The notes beneath the pieces were generated by a model. It searched no databases. It was not told the origin of the DNA and saw nothing but the letters and a program-made list of their open reading frames with translations. From the NCBI GenBank assembly GCA_023014335.1, contig JAECYW010000014.1, positions 620,001 to 684,000 on the forward strand: 64,000 nucleotides of DNA. The letters are read 5' to 3'. The position numbers and the translations under genes were made by a program. Origin of the DNA: Galerina marginata. Its lineage: Eukaryota > Basidiomycota > Agaricomycetes > Agaricales > Galerinaceae. Each line of letters starts with the position of its first letter. Position 1 is the first letter of the stretch. Below are positions 46,250 to 57,236 of this stretch, one piece after another.

Positions 46250-46842
46250 TTACTCAAGTCCTGAGTCAGTCATCTCGAAATCTCTCCTAGCAAGCAGCCG
46301 CGCTTGCAGAACCTTCCCCATATGTGTCAACTCATGACTCATGCCCTTCCTCCTCAACCCAAACAACGTCTTCAACAACGCAACCGGACTTTTATCAAAC
46401 AAGCACACATACACCATCTCCCCAACCCGTCCTTCCTTCGGAACGAACCTGTCGTTCTCTACAGAACCATACCCTGCCGTCTCACTTGTCGCGAGCCCCA
46501 AGAGCAGACGCAGCCGGTTGTACGCCTCGTAATGGTCGAAATACAGCTGGCCAGCCCAAATATTGAGTTGACATCGCACATCGAGAGCGGGAACGGGAAC
46601 GGGAACGGAAGCTGACAACGGCAGAGGCGGGATGCAATAAAACGCGAGGTCGTCGAACGGTTTCATTGCCTCAGTAGTGCGCGGAGCGTACATATGCAAG
46701 CGGACATAGCTGCTCTTGCGGAACTCCTGTTGAAGGGCATTGGCCTCAAAAGGGCTCATTACCACAAAAATTGTCTTTCCGTCCTTGTCCGTTTGCGATT
46801 CCCAACATAGGCCCATAGCTTTTAGTTGGAGAGGACCAGGTG
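46250..46842 (-). pseudogene. C-terminal fragment of a large agaricomycete protein family
   Basis: The open frame reads from about 46,842, where an intron acceptor or breakpoint lies, to the stop at about 46,250. It includes LKAMGLCWESQTDKDGKTI, VVMSPFEANALQQEFRKSS, RLHMYAPRTTEAMKPFDDL and LNIWAGQLYFDHYEAYNRL. I associate this pattern from memory with the C-terminal end of large uncharacterised proteins that are common in mushroom genomes, but I cannot name the domain with certainty. No upstream exons are visible: the sequence to the right becomes GC-rich and non-coding. A short VPVPVPA tract reflects a GGGAACGG-type microsatellite at about 46,589-46,610. Confidence 0.5.
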
Positions 46843-46909
46843 AGTCGCGAGTTGGGCGAGGAAATAGTGTGACGCCCGCGCGGGCAATTGATCCGGGATC
46901 ACATGACAT

Positions 46910-48039
46910 CTTTGTTTATCAGTCAACGCGACTCTCTCTCCGCTCTTATACGGCAGCCTCTGGGGTGTTGCAGCACTGGTCGCCACAGCAGCGACCATTG
47001 CGGAGCAGCCGGTGCTGCACCCCCTTCAACACAGGCATCAGAGGCATCAACTGGATCGGGGTCTGCACCAACCCAGATGCCTCCCCACCAGCCAAGCCCC
47101 CTGTAGACCGTCCCTCACCAAGCCCTGGTTGTGCAGGCCGCCTTTCCTTTATCCAAAATGCACAAGTGAGCGCCCTGTCTCCCTGTTATCGACCCATTCA
47201 CACAGTCTCGCCCTTAGACCTCAGGCCTCTGGCCTGGATAGCCGTCCTCACCTCCCCGCCTTTCTTACTCACTGCCTCAGCAACACCCTCTGGCTTCCAT
47301 CCTGCCGGCGCACCCGATTACCGCCTTCGGCCTATGCCCAACCTCGCTAGCTGCGCAGCTCATCAGCTCTTGCACGCACGGCCGGTGCAAGCGAGACGGC
47401 CCTTCGATGTTCGACTGCCTTGATGCAGATGAGTGCGGCTTACCCCGTGCGAGGCCGGCAGAGAAGACGGAGGTAATCGTTGGGTTGCTTAGTGCTTAGC
47501 GGCGGGGTGCCAGCCCCCTTGGTGCGTTTGAAATTCGACTCCCTGAGCCCGCCTGACCTCCTGCCCATAGGGAAATGCCTCCTTTCGTCGTATGCTTCAG
47601 AACCAGCCACTACTCCGCCACTCGCTGCCTCGGTACTGACCCGAAGTAGAAGTTCCGGGAAAAGCATTGACGCTCACGTTATGTACACGCATTGTACTTG
47701 CACCCCCTCGTACTTTCGTGCCCTTGACCAAGCGTCAATGCCCGCCTTCGCTGAGTCGTACTCTACACCACATGGATTCGCTTACAACAGCGACTTCCCC
47801 AAAGCACGTAGGTGTTTAGTAAAAAGCGAAAGAGGACAACTTATACCTACTTAGAACGCACAGGATAAGAAGTTGAACACTTAAGTCGAAGCCTGCGCCA
47901 ATAAAACTGATCAGGTGCGTGGTCAACGTGACGAGCACGGTCCGGATTCTTAGCTCTGTATAGCGCATTTTTGAGGCATGGATACGATTGAAAGCAACCA
48001 AAATAATCAGGAAAATTTTCTGAACAAAATAAGGCGTGG
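46910..48039. other. C/T-rich region without a gene
   Basis: Long plus-strand frames (46,740-47,423 and 47,012-47,350) reflect a C-rich composition and have no recognisable domain. Near 47,530 the words GCCCCCTTGGTGCG and ATTCGACTCC loosely recall a tRNA-derived repeat, but no foldable tRNA is present. Confidence 0.35.
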
Positions 48040-48262
48040 ACGCCCGTTTACTGGGCACATGCGCACCTGGGAGGCTGGGACGGGGGTGAGTTTGTCCAGT
48101 ACCTGATTATCTGCATATAGCTGACCCCAATTCAACTTCAGCTCTGGAGAACACGGCTCTCGTAGGCGCACTACGGGATTATCCAGCCCGCGCCGCCTTG
48201 TCTGTCTATTCAGACTGTGTACCGTGCGCATCGTGCGCGTCATGGAGTTCGACAATGTCGGT
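48040..48262 (+). repeat. Dispersed repeat, copy B (right half only)
   Basis: This matches 43,110-43,331 and 61,950-62,160, with GCGCACCTGGGA and CGCCGCCTTGTCTGTCTATT shared. It ends at ATGTCGGT (48,255-48,262), immediately next to a fragment of an AAA ATPase gene on the minus strand, whose coding sequence is cut here. Confidence 0.72.
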
Positions 48263-48655
48263 ACAATAACGGGAGAAGCGTTATTTTCTTCAACGCGTGG
48301 ATGTCTAGGAAGGAAAGAAAAATTGTTTATAGGGACGATGGAAAGAAACAAGGAAATATCCACTTACAATCATCCAAGCCTCCGATTTCGTCAAAGGTAA
48401 CATTTTGGTTGACACCAAGACGATCGCCATCGGCTAGAGCTGTGTTGAAGACGTTGAATCAAATTCCAGATACCCAAAAATTGAGAGAAACAAGTCTTAC
48501 CTGATCTCCCATTTTACCAAGATTCGATGGCGTACCACCGGCAGCAAGAACTTCAGGGAACATGCCGCCACCAGCGCCAGCTTCAGCTCCAAGAGGGGCA
48601 ATCCCACCAAAACGTTTGGATGGCGTTCTCGTTGGATAGTCACAGTCCTAAGAAT
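48255..48655 (-). pseudogene. Relic of an ATAD2/Yta7-type AAA ATPase gene
   Basis: Three consecutive minus-strand exons can be read. The first (about 48,655-48,500) includes TPSKRFGGIAPLGAEAGAGG, then NLGKMGDQ. After an intron comes ALADGDRLGVNQNVTFDEIG with GLDD at the donor (about 48,440-48,375). After another intron comes IHALKKITLLPLLY (about 48,305-48,262). In ATAD2/Yta7 proteins (chromatin-associated AAA ATPases with a bromodomain) the V-x-F-D-[ED]-[IV]-G-G-L-D-x-H-I block directly precedes the first P-loop. Here the sequence is cut right after LLPLLY, where dispersed repeat B begins, so the ATPase and bromodomain regions are missing. Upstream exons to about 49,000 may belong too but are unclear. 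Confidence 0.68.
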
Positions 48656-49550
48656 GAAAACAAAAAACATGAGGGAGAAAACACAGTGATTAAACATAAG
48701 GTACATACAAAGTTGTCTCCATCGCATAACCAGCCTGAGATAATCTACAGAGTAGGAGGGGTTGTTGGCCAAGCAAGACAACCTGGAGGAGTTCTTACTT
48801 TCGTCTATACGGATTGCAGGCGAAGAATATACCACAGGCCTGTCTGCACTGTCGTGGAAGCTGGCCGTGTCGCTCCAATCTCCCTCCGAGGTTGTCGCCG
48901 ACGCCCAACGCCTCCTTCCTCGCCATCTTCGTGATACAAGAGCCTATACACCAGGTCAGCAAAGGGGTCGTTTTCGTACCTGCAGGCCTGGTGTATTCCC
49001 CCTCACCCAATATCCTTCGTAGACCTCAAATTTCCGCTGGGTGTCGCTTCGGCCATGTTAGACGACACTGGTGGGAAGACGGACGAACGAAAGAGCGCTG
49101 ACCAGGACGAAAATGAAAGTGCGGAGAGTAAAAACTAAACTTGGTCAAAACTAACACTCAGAGTGCTACTGTCAGCGTCCCTCGTATTACGAAGCTCCGG
49201 GTCAGAGTTCTGTATTAATCAGTACTATGGCAATCGACAAAGATATAAGACGGATGCGCCGCTGGACAGAGCCTTGGTAGAGGGTATCAGAGACGATGTC
49301 CAGAAATGGGGAGGGAGTTGAGTTGCGTCCAGTCGAGTTTGTTGGAGCTCGTTCCTCGGTGGCCTGATGTCCCTCAATCGATTTCAAACTCGAGCTCGCG
49401 GTTGACCATGTCTTTCCCTGTTCTTGCATGATCTCGCATTCATACTGAGCCTGCCTGTGTGCTGAGGAAGGGGAGGGGGAATGCCGTCGGAAAATGTTGA
49501 GACTTTCGTTTATTGGCAAGGCCCAGGCCGAGCACTCACTGTTGTAAATT
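48656..49550. other. Possible remnants of the AAA gene's 5' part; no intact gene
   Basis: Frames on both strands (48,795-49,010 minus; 49,202-49,519 minus) are short and unconnected. The interval would be expected to carry the 5' half of the ATAD2/Yta7-like gene, but the long acidic region usual in that family is not visible. Confidence 0.3.
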
Positions 49551-52480
49551 TTGTATTTACAATCAAAAAAAGCGAAATTAGACGGTGGTCCACCAGCCGT
49601 GCAGGCTTAACTCGAGATATTTGCAAAGTTCAACCTGGCACCAAGGTACTGGTGAGTACAAACCAAAGGAGTCGCGGGATCTGATTTAAGCATAGATACA
49701 CACTCTAGAAAACTGCGCAATACCAGTACAAGATTCGTCCATAGAACTCAGATTTCTCCATCAAATAAACGCCAAGCACCCAGGCAGCTTTACTTCAAAG
49801 TTTGAACGAAGTGTTCAACCCTAAACCTTCAAAAGGCGCCAGACTTGATTGTCATTTGTTATGTCAAGCTCCGTTATTACAACCTTATCAAAACATCATC
49901 AGATCTCCACCTACGGGGCGCAAATGCTACCACGATAACTTACATTATTAGACTGAGGATTGTTTGTGTCCGTCCCAATGGCAAGCCATTGAGTCTTATC
50001 AGAGCTGAGACAAGATATGCTGCCAAAGAAATGATCGGTCAGCATCATCACACCAGTGGTGGCAAAAATAAATATCCACAAAAAAATGTCAGACCCCGGC
50101 GACGCCTGCCAAACCTTCCACGTAAACGGTGTTTCTTGTGCAATGACGCTAGTTCCGCTATAGTACAGATTTTTGATCTTCTCTGTTTCGGTTATAGTTA
50201 CTTCGGTATCCCTATCTGCATCCTCGACAGTAATGTTCCACTAAGTCCTGTCAGTCAAAAGTGTTACAAAACTTCGGGGCTACCACGTACCCTCGCGCTG
50301 CCACCTTGAGCAAGGTAAGGGTCGACGAGACCAACCGCACTCCCGGAGGAGCGGTACAGCAGCCGGCCGTCACTGGCAATTAGGTAGACCCTTGTCGGGG
50401 GGGAGAGATAGTTCTTTATCCCGGACATGCCGTCAAATAGCTTGAATCTGGGCCCTACGCTGAAGATATTGCACACGTCGTGACGCTGTACAGTACACAC
50501 TGTTAATTATTTGCCATAAATGTTAAAGGTTCACTGACCTTGATCACTCTCCAATTCTGGTACTGGCCAACTGTGTTGATCCAAGCAGTCGCACTGTAAT
50601 ACAAAGCAGTATGCTTTTCAAAATTTTGTCAGACATGCCTGAACTGATACTTACTCGACAGCCAGGAAGGTCGCGCCACCTCGCGCCTCCCAATGCATAC
50701 GCTCGGTTCTATCTTCTGCACTAGACTTTGTCCCAACTTCAGTTGAATTCGTGAATGAAGCCTTGACCGATGCAGAAGCAAACGGAGACGAAAACGAAGC
50801 AGAAACCGAAGCCGTCTTTTCATCTTTTGTTGTTTCTGCCGTGACCACAAGACATGTGCTTGTTTCCACGGTGCTATGCAAGCGGGCTCCGAGTAAGGTA
50901 GTGCGAGTAAATATGGTGCCTGTGCACCCAAATTGTAAATGGTTCAATCATAGCAGGAGACACAGAGCTCACCAAACTTTTTGTAAAACCGATCGACTCC
51001 ATCGTATCCTCGGCCCTCGGTCTCCCAGAATTTTCTGCAAACGTCCGACACCTCGAGGTCATCGCCATCGAGAAAGACCTTTACACACGGGAACTATCAA
51101 AAGCAGCTGTTAAAATGTTGTGTACATGATCCAGACCGTCGTAAAACGTACATTGTACGATGCATGGACTTTATCCATTGTTTGTTCCTGGGCTGCCTGT
51201 TTGAGATCCGAGGACGACTGGCCGCCCTGGGCATCCACACCACCAGAAAATCCACCATAGCCTCCAGAACTGCAAAAACCTTGTCACAGCGGAAACGTAG
51301 AGAAGGAAGGGTAGTATCACCCACGCAGATGCTTCCACGCTCCAAGAAGAAAAGGAGTTCTGTGTCATTGACTCTTGAACCGAATTCCTCACTGATGTAA
51401 ATGTAACTGAGGAATCGTCAGCTATCTCAAAGGCAGGAGCTAAGAAAACAGGCTGGCAAAAGTTAGCCAACCCTCTAGGATAGAAATGGTAGAGATCTCA
51501 CCTCGGAGTCCGAATCAGCAGGGGCGGGAAAACCTGCTGGTAAGGCATAACGATCGGGATGGGACTTTTTAAGTCTAAATGCTATTATCATGCAACCTTC
51601 AGCACTGCTCCCGTCGTGTACACCCATGTTTCAAGTTTGACTTACCAGGTTCCCTGGCTGGCCGTAGGCTTTTACTCTCGGGATCATAAATCATTCCGTG
51701 GAGCAATGAATTGTTCAACAGAACAACATTCCAGTCATGCTCTGACATGTCTGCAGGTTCCCTTTCCATAGTCGTCAGGTGGGTGAAAATGCGGTGAACG
51801 ACATAGATGACTTTACGTTTGCAAACTCTGCTGTTCAGGTCTTGCCGCCGCGTTTGATCTATAGGACAATACGAGTGTCGCAACCGTCTGGTCTGCATCT
51901 GCATTTTGGAGTGCGGTAACGTTCTGCGACGGTATGATTTGAACTACGTCATTCAGTCAAAAGCAGAACATACACACTTTCGGCGTCGATGAGATGTATA
52001 TTCCTAGTTGTGTGCTTTCCGCTATCGTGTTGCTATCACCTGGAAAACAAAAACGGTATTTCGATGACCTAAATAGCGGACAGAAGTGTATGGTAAGTGG
52101 TAAGGTTGAAGGCATGAAGCATGAAGAACCTACAAGTTCCCTTTCTTTCTCAGGTCGGAGAGCGAGGTGGTATCCTTGTCCTTGTCCTTGTCCTTGTCCT
52201 TGTCGAATGGTAAGTCCTGAGACAGGATGGTACCCGTCTTGACATCTGTGTCATCTTCAGCTCGAAAAACAAGAACGAAGGTGACAGTTTCGAGGAGCTC
52301 CTCTGGTGTTTTCCCGCCTGCATGACTGTCAGTAGTTCGCCGACGAAATACTTGAGTGATGGATTCAGGACGAACCTCGGGCCATTGTTGGTTGTACTGG
52401 TCTTGCATCGTCACCGTCTTTATGTATCCGCAAGAATGTGGTAGGTGACCGGTTGACCGTACTAGGTCTCTCGCAATTCT
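49550..52480 (-). CDS. MACPF-domain family gene, copy B (inverted relative to copy A)
   Basis: This region is the inverted counterpart of 39,430-42,310, colinear along nearly its whole length. The core reads ARLHSTVETSTC and ASVSASFSSPFASASV (about 50,890-50,770). The C-terminal beta-rich part is at about 50,490-49,900, and the N-terminal part near 52,410 contains DQYNQQWPEVRPE. Near 52,171-52,206 the coding strand carries a run of Lys-Asp codons from a repeated CTTGTC hexamer that copy A has only once. The copy looks mostly open in the exons I inspected, but I did not establish that it is complete. The inferred role is the same as for copy A: a member of a pore-forming family. Confidence 0.63.
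52171..52206. repeat. Hexanucleotide microsatellite (CTTGTC)n within MACPF copy B
   Basis: About six near-perfect CTTGTC units. On the minus (coding) strand they give alternating Asp and Lys codons. The corresponding site in copy A (about 39,700-39,722) has a single such unit. Confidence 0.8.
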
Positions 52481-54751
52481 GAATCTGTTTCCCACGGAGA
52501 GCTAGGGTAAGTACTTGAAGTGGAAGTGAGCGGCGATTATCCGTTTTGCTCTTGACTCCTGGGTCTGTCTTCTCTTCCTGAAGTGCTTTTTACTATACAC
52601 AACCTTTTTTTCTTGCCTCCGGGTTGAACTTTGTGCCGACAGCGACATATTATCTAAAGCTTTAAGTTTGTCTTCGACTTATGCCTCGTTCTCGTCGACT
52701 TCATTTGCGCCTTGCTTCCGGTTATCTCCTGCTCTGTTGAGTAACCAACGTCGGCTTCTCTTTGCTGATCTGCGCGGAATATGTTCAGACCCATCATAGG
52801 CCACGTTTACAGATAACGCACAATTTTGAACTGGAGATGCCGGCGTACTGCCTGGAAGCATTCTCAGACTCGTCAGACGATAAGAAAAGACATACCGATT
52901 CGCAACTCGACAAACGGAAGAGGTCAAGACCAACGGATTGTACATTGATCGATTCTTCTAGGGTCAATAGACACTCACTAGATCTGTCAGATAACTATGT
53001 TAATGTGAGGCACCTGATACTGAGAGATAAGGCGTTGTTTCTGGGACAGACCATCGTTCTGGGATATCGATAGGACACTGGATAATCCTTTCTCCAGTTA
53101 GGGGAATCCTCGCGGTATATTGGATCTGCTCTCCTAAAGATATGTCTGTTCGCTGCAATAGAAACAAGGTCCTTATCATTAGGAGAATCTTATTGTCCGA
53201 AGCGGAGCGGAAAGCAAGGGAGCTGCAGGTTGCTGGCCAAGCTCCCGGAATTTTTGTCACTTACCAACCCAAGCCCGAACATTGAATTCATACACCGCCA
53301 AACGGTAACAATGTGGGAGAAACATTTCGATCAAAACCTGTTGAGGACATTTGCCCACCTGCCACGCATGTTGATGGCATGTCAGCCCCACATCGAAATC
53401 GCACTAATAGCATACTGTCACAACTTTGATGTTGTGGGGACGTTAGCCGAAAACATTGTGGACAGCTGTGAGCCCAGGTCGTGACATTGCCTCAGGCTGG
53501 GCGGATTTTTGATATTTCTCGATCTTAATTTCTATTGTTACTTGTTCATGTTCAGGCTGGTCTCGGAAGCAACACACAGTGTGGAATTCTGAAGGAAAAG
53601 ATAAATTCATTCAAGGAGCTATACAGGTAACTAACTAGGAGGGAACACAAAACAGACATAAAAGAATGCCAGGCTGCTAAAGGACCCATTCCGTTGTCAA
53701 TGCCATCAGAACTTCAATGACGTGACTCCGTCTATACGCAAAATGGGATGGGTGGTTCTACCAATACCCTCGACAGCGAAAGGTAGATGACCGGGTGTCG
53801 GAAACATGCCCCGTCAACTTGAATGCATGTTTGGCAGGATCGGGTTACAAGGGCAAAGTATTTGGTGTGAAGGGCAGCGGGGGAGATTGACGTTGAAGGT
53901 GTGCCGTGGAAGGCAAAACTGTAATCAAAGGTGACGCCAGTGAGTAAACCGCAATAATGGGTAGAAAGGATACAAGGGCCACGACCGCGCACAGGCGCAC
54001 GGCCAAGGAAGGAACAGGACTGAGGAGACATTGCGGGAAGATGGCAAACCGCGCACAAGCGCACGGCGAGGACAGAAAAAAAAACAGAGCAGGTGAAACA
54101 ACAAGTAGGCGTGGTGACATTTGCGCACAAACAACATTAATGAATACAATACAACAAGACAGAAGGAAAGAGGCAAGCGGGAGGATAGGATGGCGTGGTT
54201 GTGGGGAGAGGAAGCGTTGCGTGTTTGGTTGCGGTTGAAGTCGAGACGACCAAACATCAGGGCGGAGTTTAAACGAACTTGGAAAAGATTTTCGATATTT
54301 GCCGCACGGACCGTTTCACGATGAGCTCGAAATCTTCATTGTTTTGGTAATGGAAAGAACTTAAGTGTGTTATTTAAGTATTGTATCAACTTACTTCAAT
54401 GAATTAGTTTCATTAGACTTGTATTCAGAGCTTTAGCCAAATTGGCGCCTCAGGTTCTACGGACATTGGCCGAAACATGTGAGCCAGGTATTGAGCGGCT
54501 GGCGTGAACCTTTTTCTCTCCAGGTTTGATGTGCCTCGCCATCCATGCTGGTGACAGGTTTTGATCAACCTGTCAAGCGGAGATTTGCCGAATGTGTCAG
54601 CTACCTTTTGAACAAATGGCGGTGTATGAGACCCTTATTGGGCCCATCTCGGGTCCAGGGGCACTGACAGATCAGCAGGTTGTGGTGTCTGTTAAGACGA
54701 GATTGTCAAGCGGAATCATGCCCTCAATCATTCTCCTCTGACCTGTCCACA
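52481..54751. other. Spacer between MACPF copy B and family X copy B
   Basis: Open frames at 52,762-53,073 (plus; includes LEAFSDSSDDKKRHTDSQL) and 53,230-53,484 (plus; includes MWEKHFDQNLLRTFAHLPRM) have reasonable composition but no recognised domain or clear gene model. The interval 53,730-54,330 has long overlapping frames on both strands and is probably non-coding. It should include the promoters of both flanking genes, which are transcribed away from each other. Confidence 0.35.
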
Positions 54752-55919
54752 ATGACTAGCATATGGGAAACATATGCGAAAAAATACAATAAAAAGCCGT
54801 CCTCCGCAGAGGCGCTGTTCTTCCACTCCTCTCCACGTGACAACGTGAACTTGAAGGGCTTGCGAGTTCTGGTTCCTGAGTTCGATATAGAGTTCACCGA
54901 CAACTCATACATCGGAACGGGTGCGTTTTATTCAGCCTGCGAGGACCGGACTTACATTGCTCCTGTGTTATTTACATGTCGTCTAGATCCCGCTGGCTTT
55001 CTCTATTATGACGACATTGAAACGGCCAAGACTGCAGATAGATATGTGTCGGACACGACCAGAAATCCATTGGATAACCAACTTATCGCGAGGATCAAGT
55101 TTTACAGGGACAAGACACTTGTCGCCGAGGTATGTCACATTTTCTTTCAAAAAATCATCTTGATAACGAAGTCCTTTGCACGATATTACTAGTTCCTTGG
55201 CGACGATTTTGTAAGGGCTTTGTTGCATCGCCAACTGAAATTTTCTAATTTGGGCCACTCATACTAGTTCAACGCCGTCTCGGTTGCTGGTATGGTCAGG
55301 TACGCGAACTCGGGCCACTGGCAGCGGGCCACCACCCACAGCTCTGTGAGAGCCACTCTTAAAAAGGATGCGAACAGCGAGTCTGTGACCCTCGATATTT
55401 CCAGAGCCATTGGGAAGGAAGCGACGATGACCAGCAACGATCCCCAATTGAAAGCGACCAGTATTCCAGGTACTAGGTGTCCTTAAATATGCTCCACATG
55501 AATCAACTCACCAACAATATCGATCCCCCAGGCATTAGTGGCAATTTTCATTACGACAGCCTGGCCGGTATCAACAGAGGTACCTATGTCAGCTATACCA
55601 ATGACCGCATTGTTTTCTATGAGGACGATGACATTAGCACTACATTTACTGGCTATGTGCGTTCTGTCTGATTTATGATTTTCGTTGACGCAATCTGATC
55701 TCCCCTTGATATGCCATCAAGTTCGTTCGTAAGTTTGCAGCCTCTTCATTTCATCACGAGGTTGACATGGTCTTGTTTTTACTTACACAGCCAATGGGAG
55801 GGCCGATGACCCGAATCTCCTGGGCGTTGCCGGCGAAATGGAACTTAGATTATCGGGGACTGCTTGGAAAGAAAGTTCAACTTCGTCGAAAAGGCCTGGC
55901 CGTATATTGGAGATCTAAT
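54752..55919 (+). CDS. Family X, copy B: unrecognised gene next to a MACPF gene
   Basis: The ATG at 54,752 begins MTSIWETYAKKYNKK. The first exon ends about 55,128 at a GTATGT donor. Later coding blocks lie at about 55,191-55,210, 55,267-55,470, 55,532-55,653 and 55,790-55,919, separated by short introns. The protein (roughly 300 residues) looks soluble and beta-rich, with YIGTGAFYSA, DPAGFLYYDDIE, MVRYANSGHWQRATTHSSV and GISGNFHYDSLAGINRGTY. I found no signal peptide and recognise no family. The gene lies divergently beside MACPF copy B, and the other family X copy also sits next to a MACPF gene. That repeated pairing suggests a functional or co-duplication link, which is inference. Confidence 0.6.
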
Positions 55920-57236
55920 TGACGCAGATAATAATATAGTACAAAGTAAGAACATGGGCACCTGGACAACTGCTTCAGTGGTTCAAAAGCAGAGTCTACA
56001 TATATATAATATGACACAAAGTTTACCCTCAGTCCATTGACCCAGCTGTCCTGTCCATCTTCGATGGGCTTGTGTTGCTTTCACCGTCTCCTACACCGTT
56101 CCCTGAATATGCCAAATTTAATCAGCCTTCAGCAGAAAAACCAAATTCAGCTGACTCACGTTCTCTCGCTTTATCGTTTGCGCTTGCATCACTCTCCTTT
56201 TGACTGCAAATAGGGATCGGGAACACAATCCTTTAACGGTAGTTGCGTAATCCGGTCTGAGCTTTCTTCTTTGGCCGGGCAATGGGTTTGTCAGTTGAAA
56301 CAAAAGACCGTGCGGAGTTTAGCTTGCTCACCCTAGGTCAGTGTCTGTGGGATGAAAGTGTCGGTCCTTCTCAGTCTTGCAACGGAAGCCAACATGCCTC
56401 GTTAACGACTCTGGGCCAACAGGCAAGGACAGGGGCGTCGTACTAACAGGAGAAGATGACGAGCAGGGCTGCCACTGCTGCGTCGTCGTCCTACTCTATC
56501 CATTTGAGTGGCGAAGGGGTGAAAGGATGGAACGGAAGGAACCGACATAGAGCAGCCGGTGAGAGCAGCCGCGGGCAGTAGGGCGGAGGGTGGTTAATGA
56601 TGATGCTCATGTTGGATGAGCTTTGAAAGACGAAAGATGAAGAAAGGGCAGCGAGAAGAGAGAAATGTAGCGCTGGACGCCAGATTGACGCTTTCAAGCT
56701 TCGGCCTCGGTAGCAATGCGAGCCCTACTCTTAACAAATGAGAGGAATTTCTTGTTGTTGTCCTTCTCGTACTCCTACTACTCGATGCCGTTCTCGCCAG
56801 CCGTCGGTGTCCACCCAATGCACGACATTCTTACCCCTCACGCAATACTAAGCACCAGCGGCTGGGTTAGGCTAAAAGGGGGGTGCGAGGTGGTCAGGCA
56901 GAAAAGTTGGTGCGAGGTGATCAGACTCGAGGGGCGGGCAAGGTTTGAGCTCGACGCTGCAGCTAGGCCACGATATCACAGGCGGAGCCTGTGACGAAGC
57001 TGTGGTCGATGTCGATTGTTTGGGGGCGATGACGCCCAGTGCGCTTCCACGCAGGCTGGTCTTCTGCCTCCTCCCCTTCTGCTCATCGGCGTCTTCTCCA
57101 CCCACAGATGCGCCAGAACTCCAGGCTACGAGCTCAAGGAATGCCTGCACTCTGCTTTCCATCCTGGTCGTCCGCGTGGGCTGGGGTCTTCGAGCTCGAG
57201 GAATCTGGGTGAAAGTTGACGTTGGGACTAAAGTTC
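55920..57236. other. Intergenic region left of the hAT element
   Basis: Small frames on the minus strand (56,118-56,303; 56,491-56,697; 56,594-56,818) have no recognisable features. I see no RNA gene or terminal repeat here. Confidence 0.35.

Noticed and set aside
46740..47423. 227-codon plus-strand frame
   Set aside because: It overlaps the better-supported minus-strand fragment and its length reflects C-rich composition.
47440..47600. Possible tRNA gene or tRNA-derived SINE (GTGCG...ATTCGACTCC)
   Set aside because: The T-arm-like word cannot pair into a cloverleaf and no A-box or acceptor stem is evident.
54752..55919. Identification of family X as an aegerolysin
   Set aside because: Length, exon pattern and visible motifs do not resemble aegerolysins; the association rests only on the MACPF neighbour.
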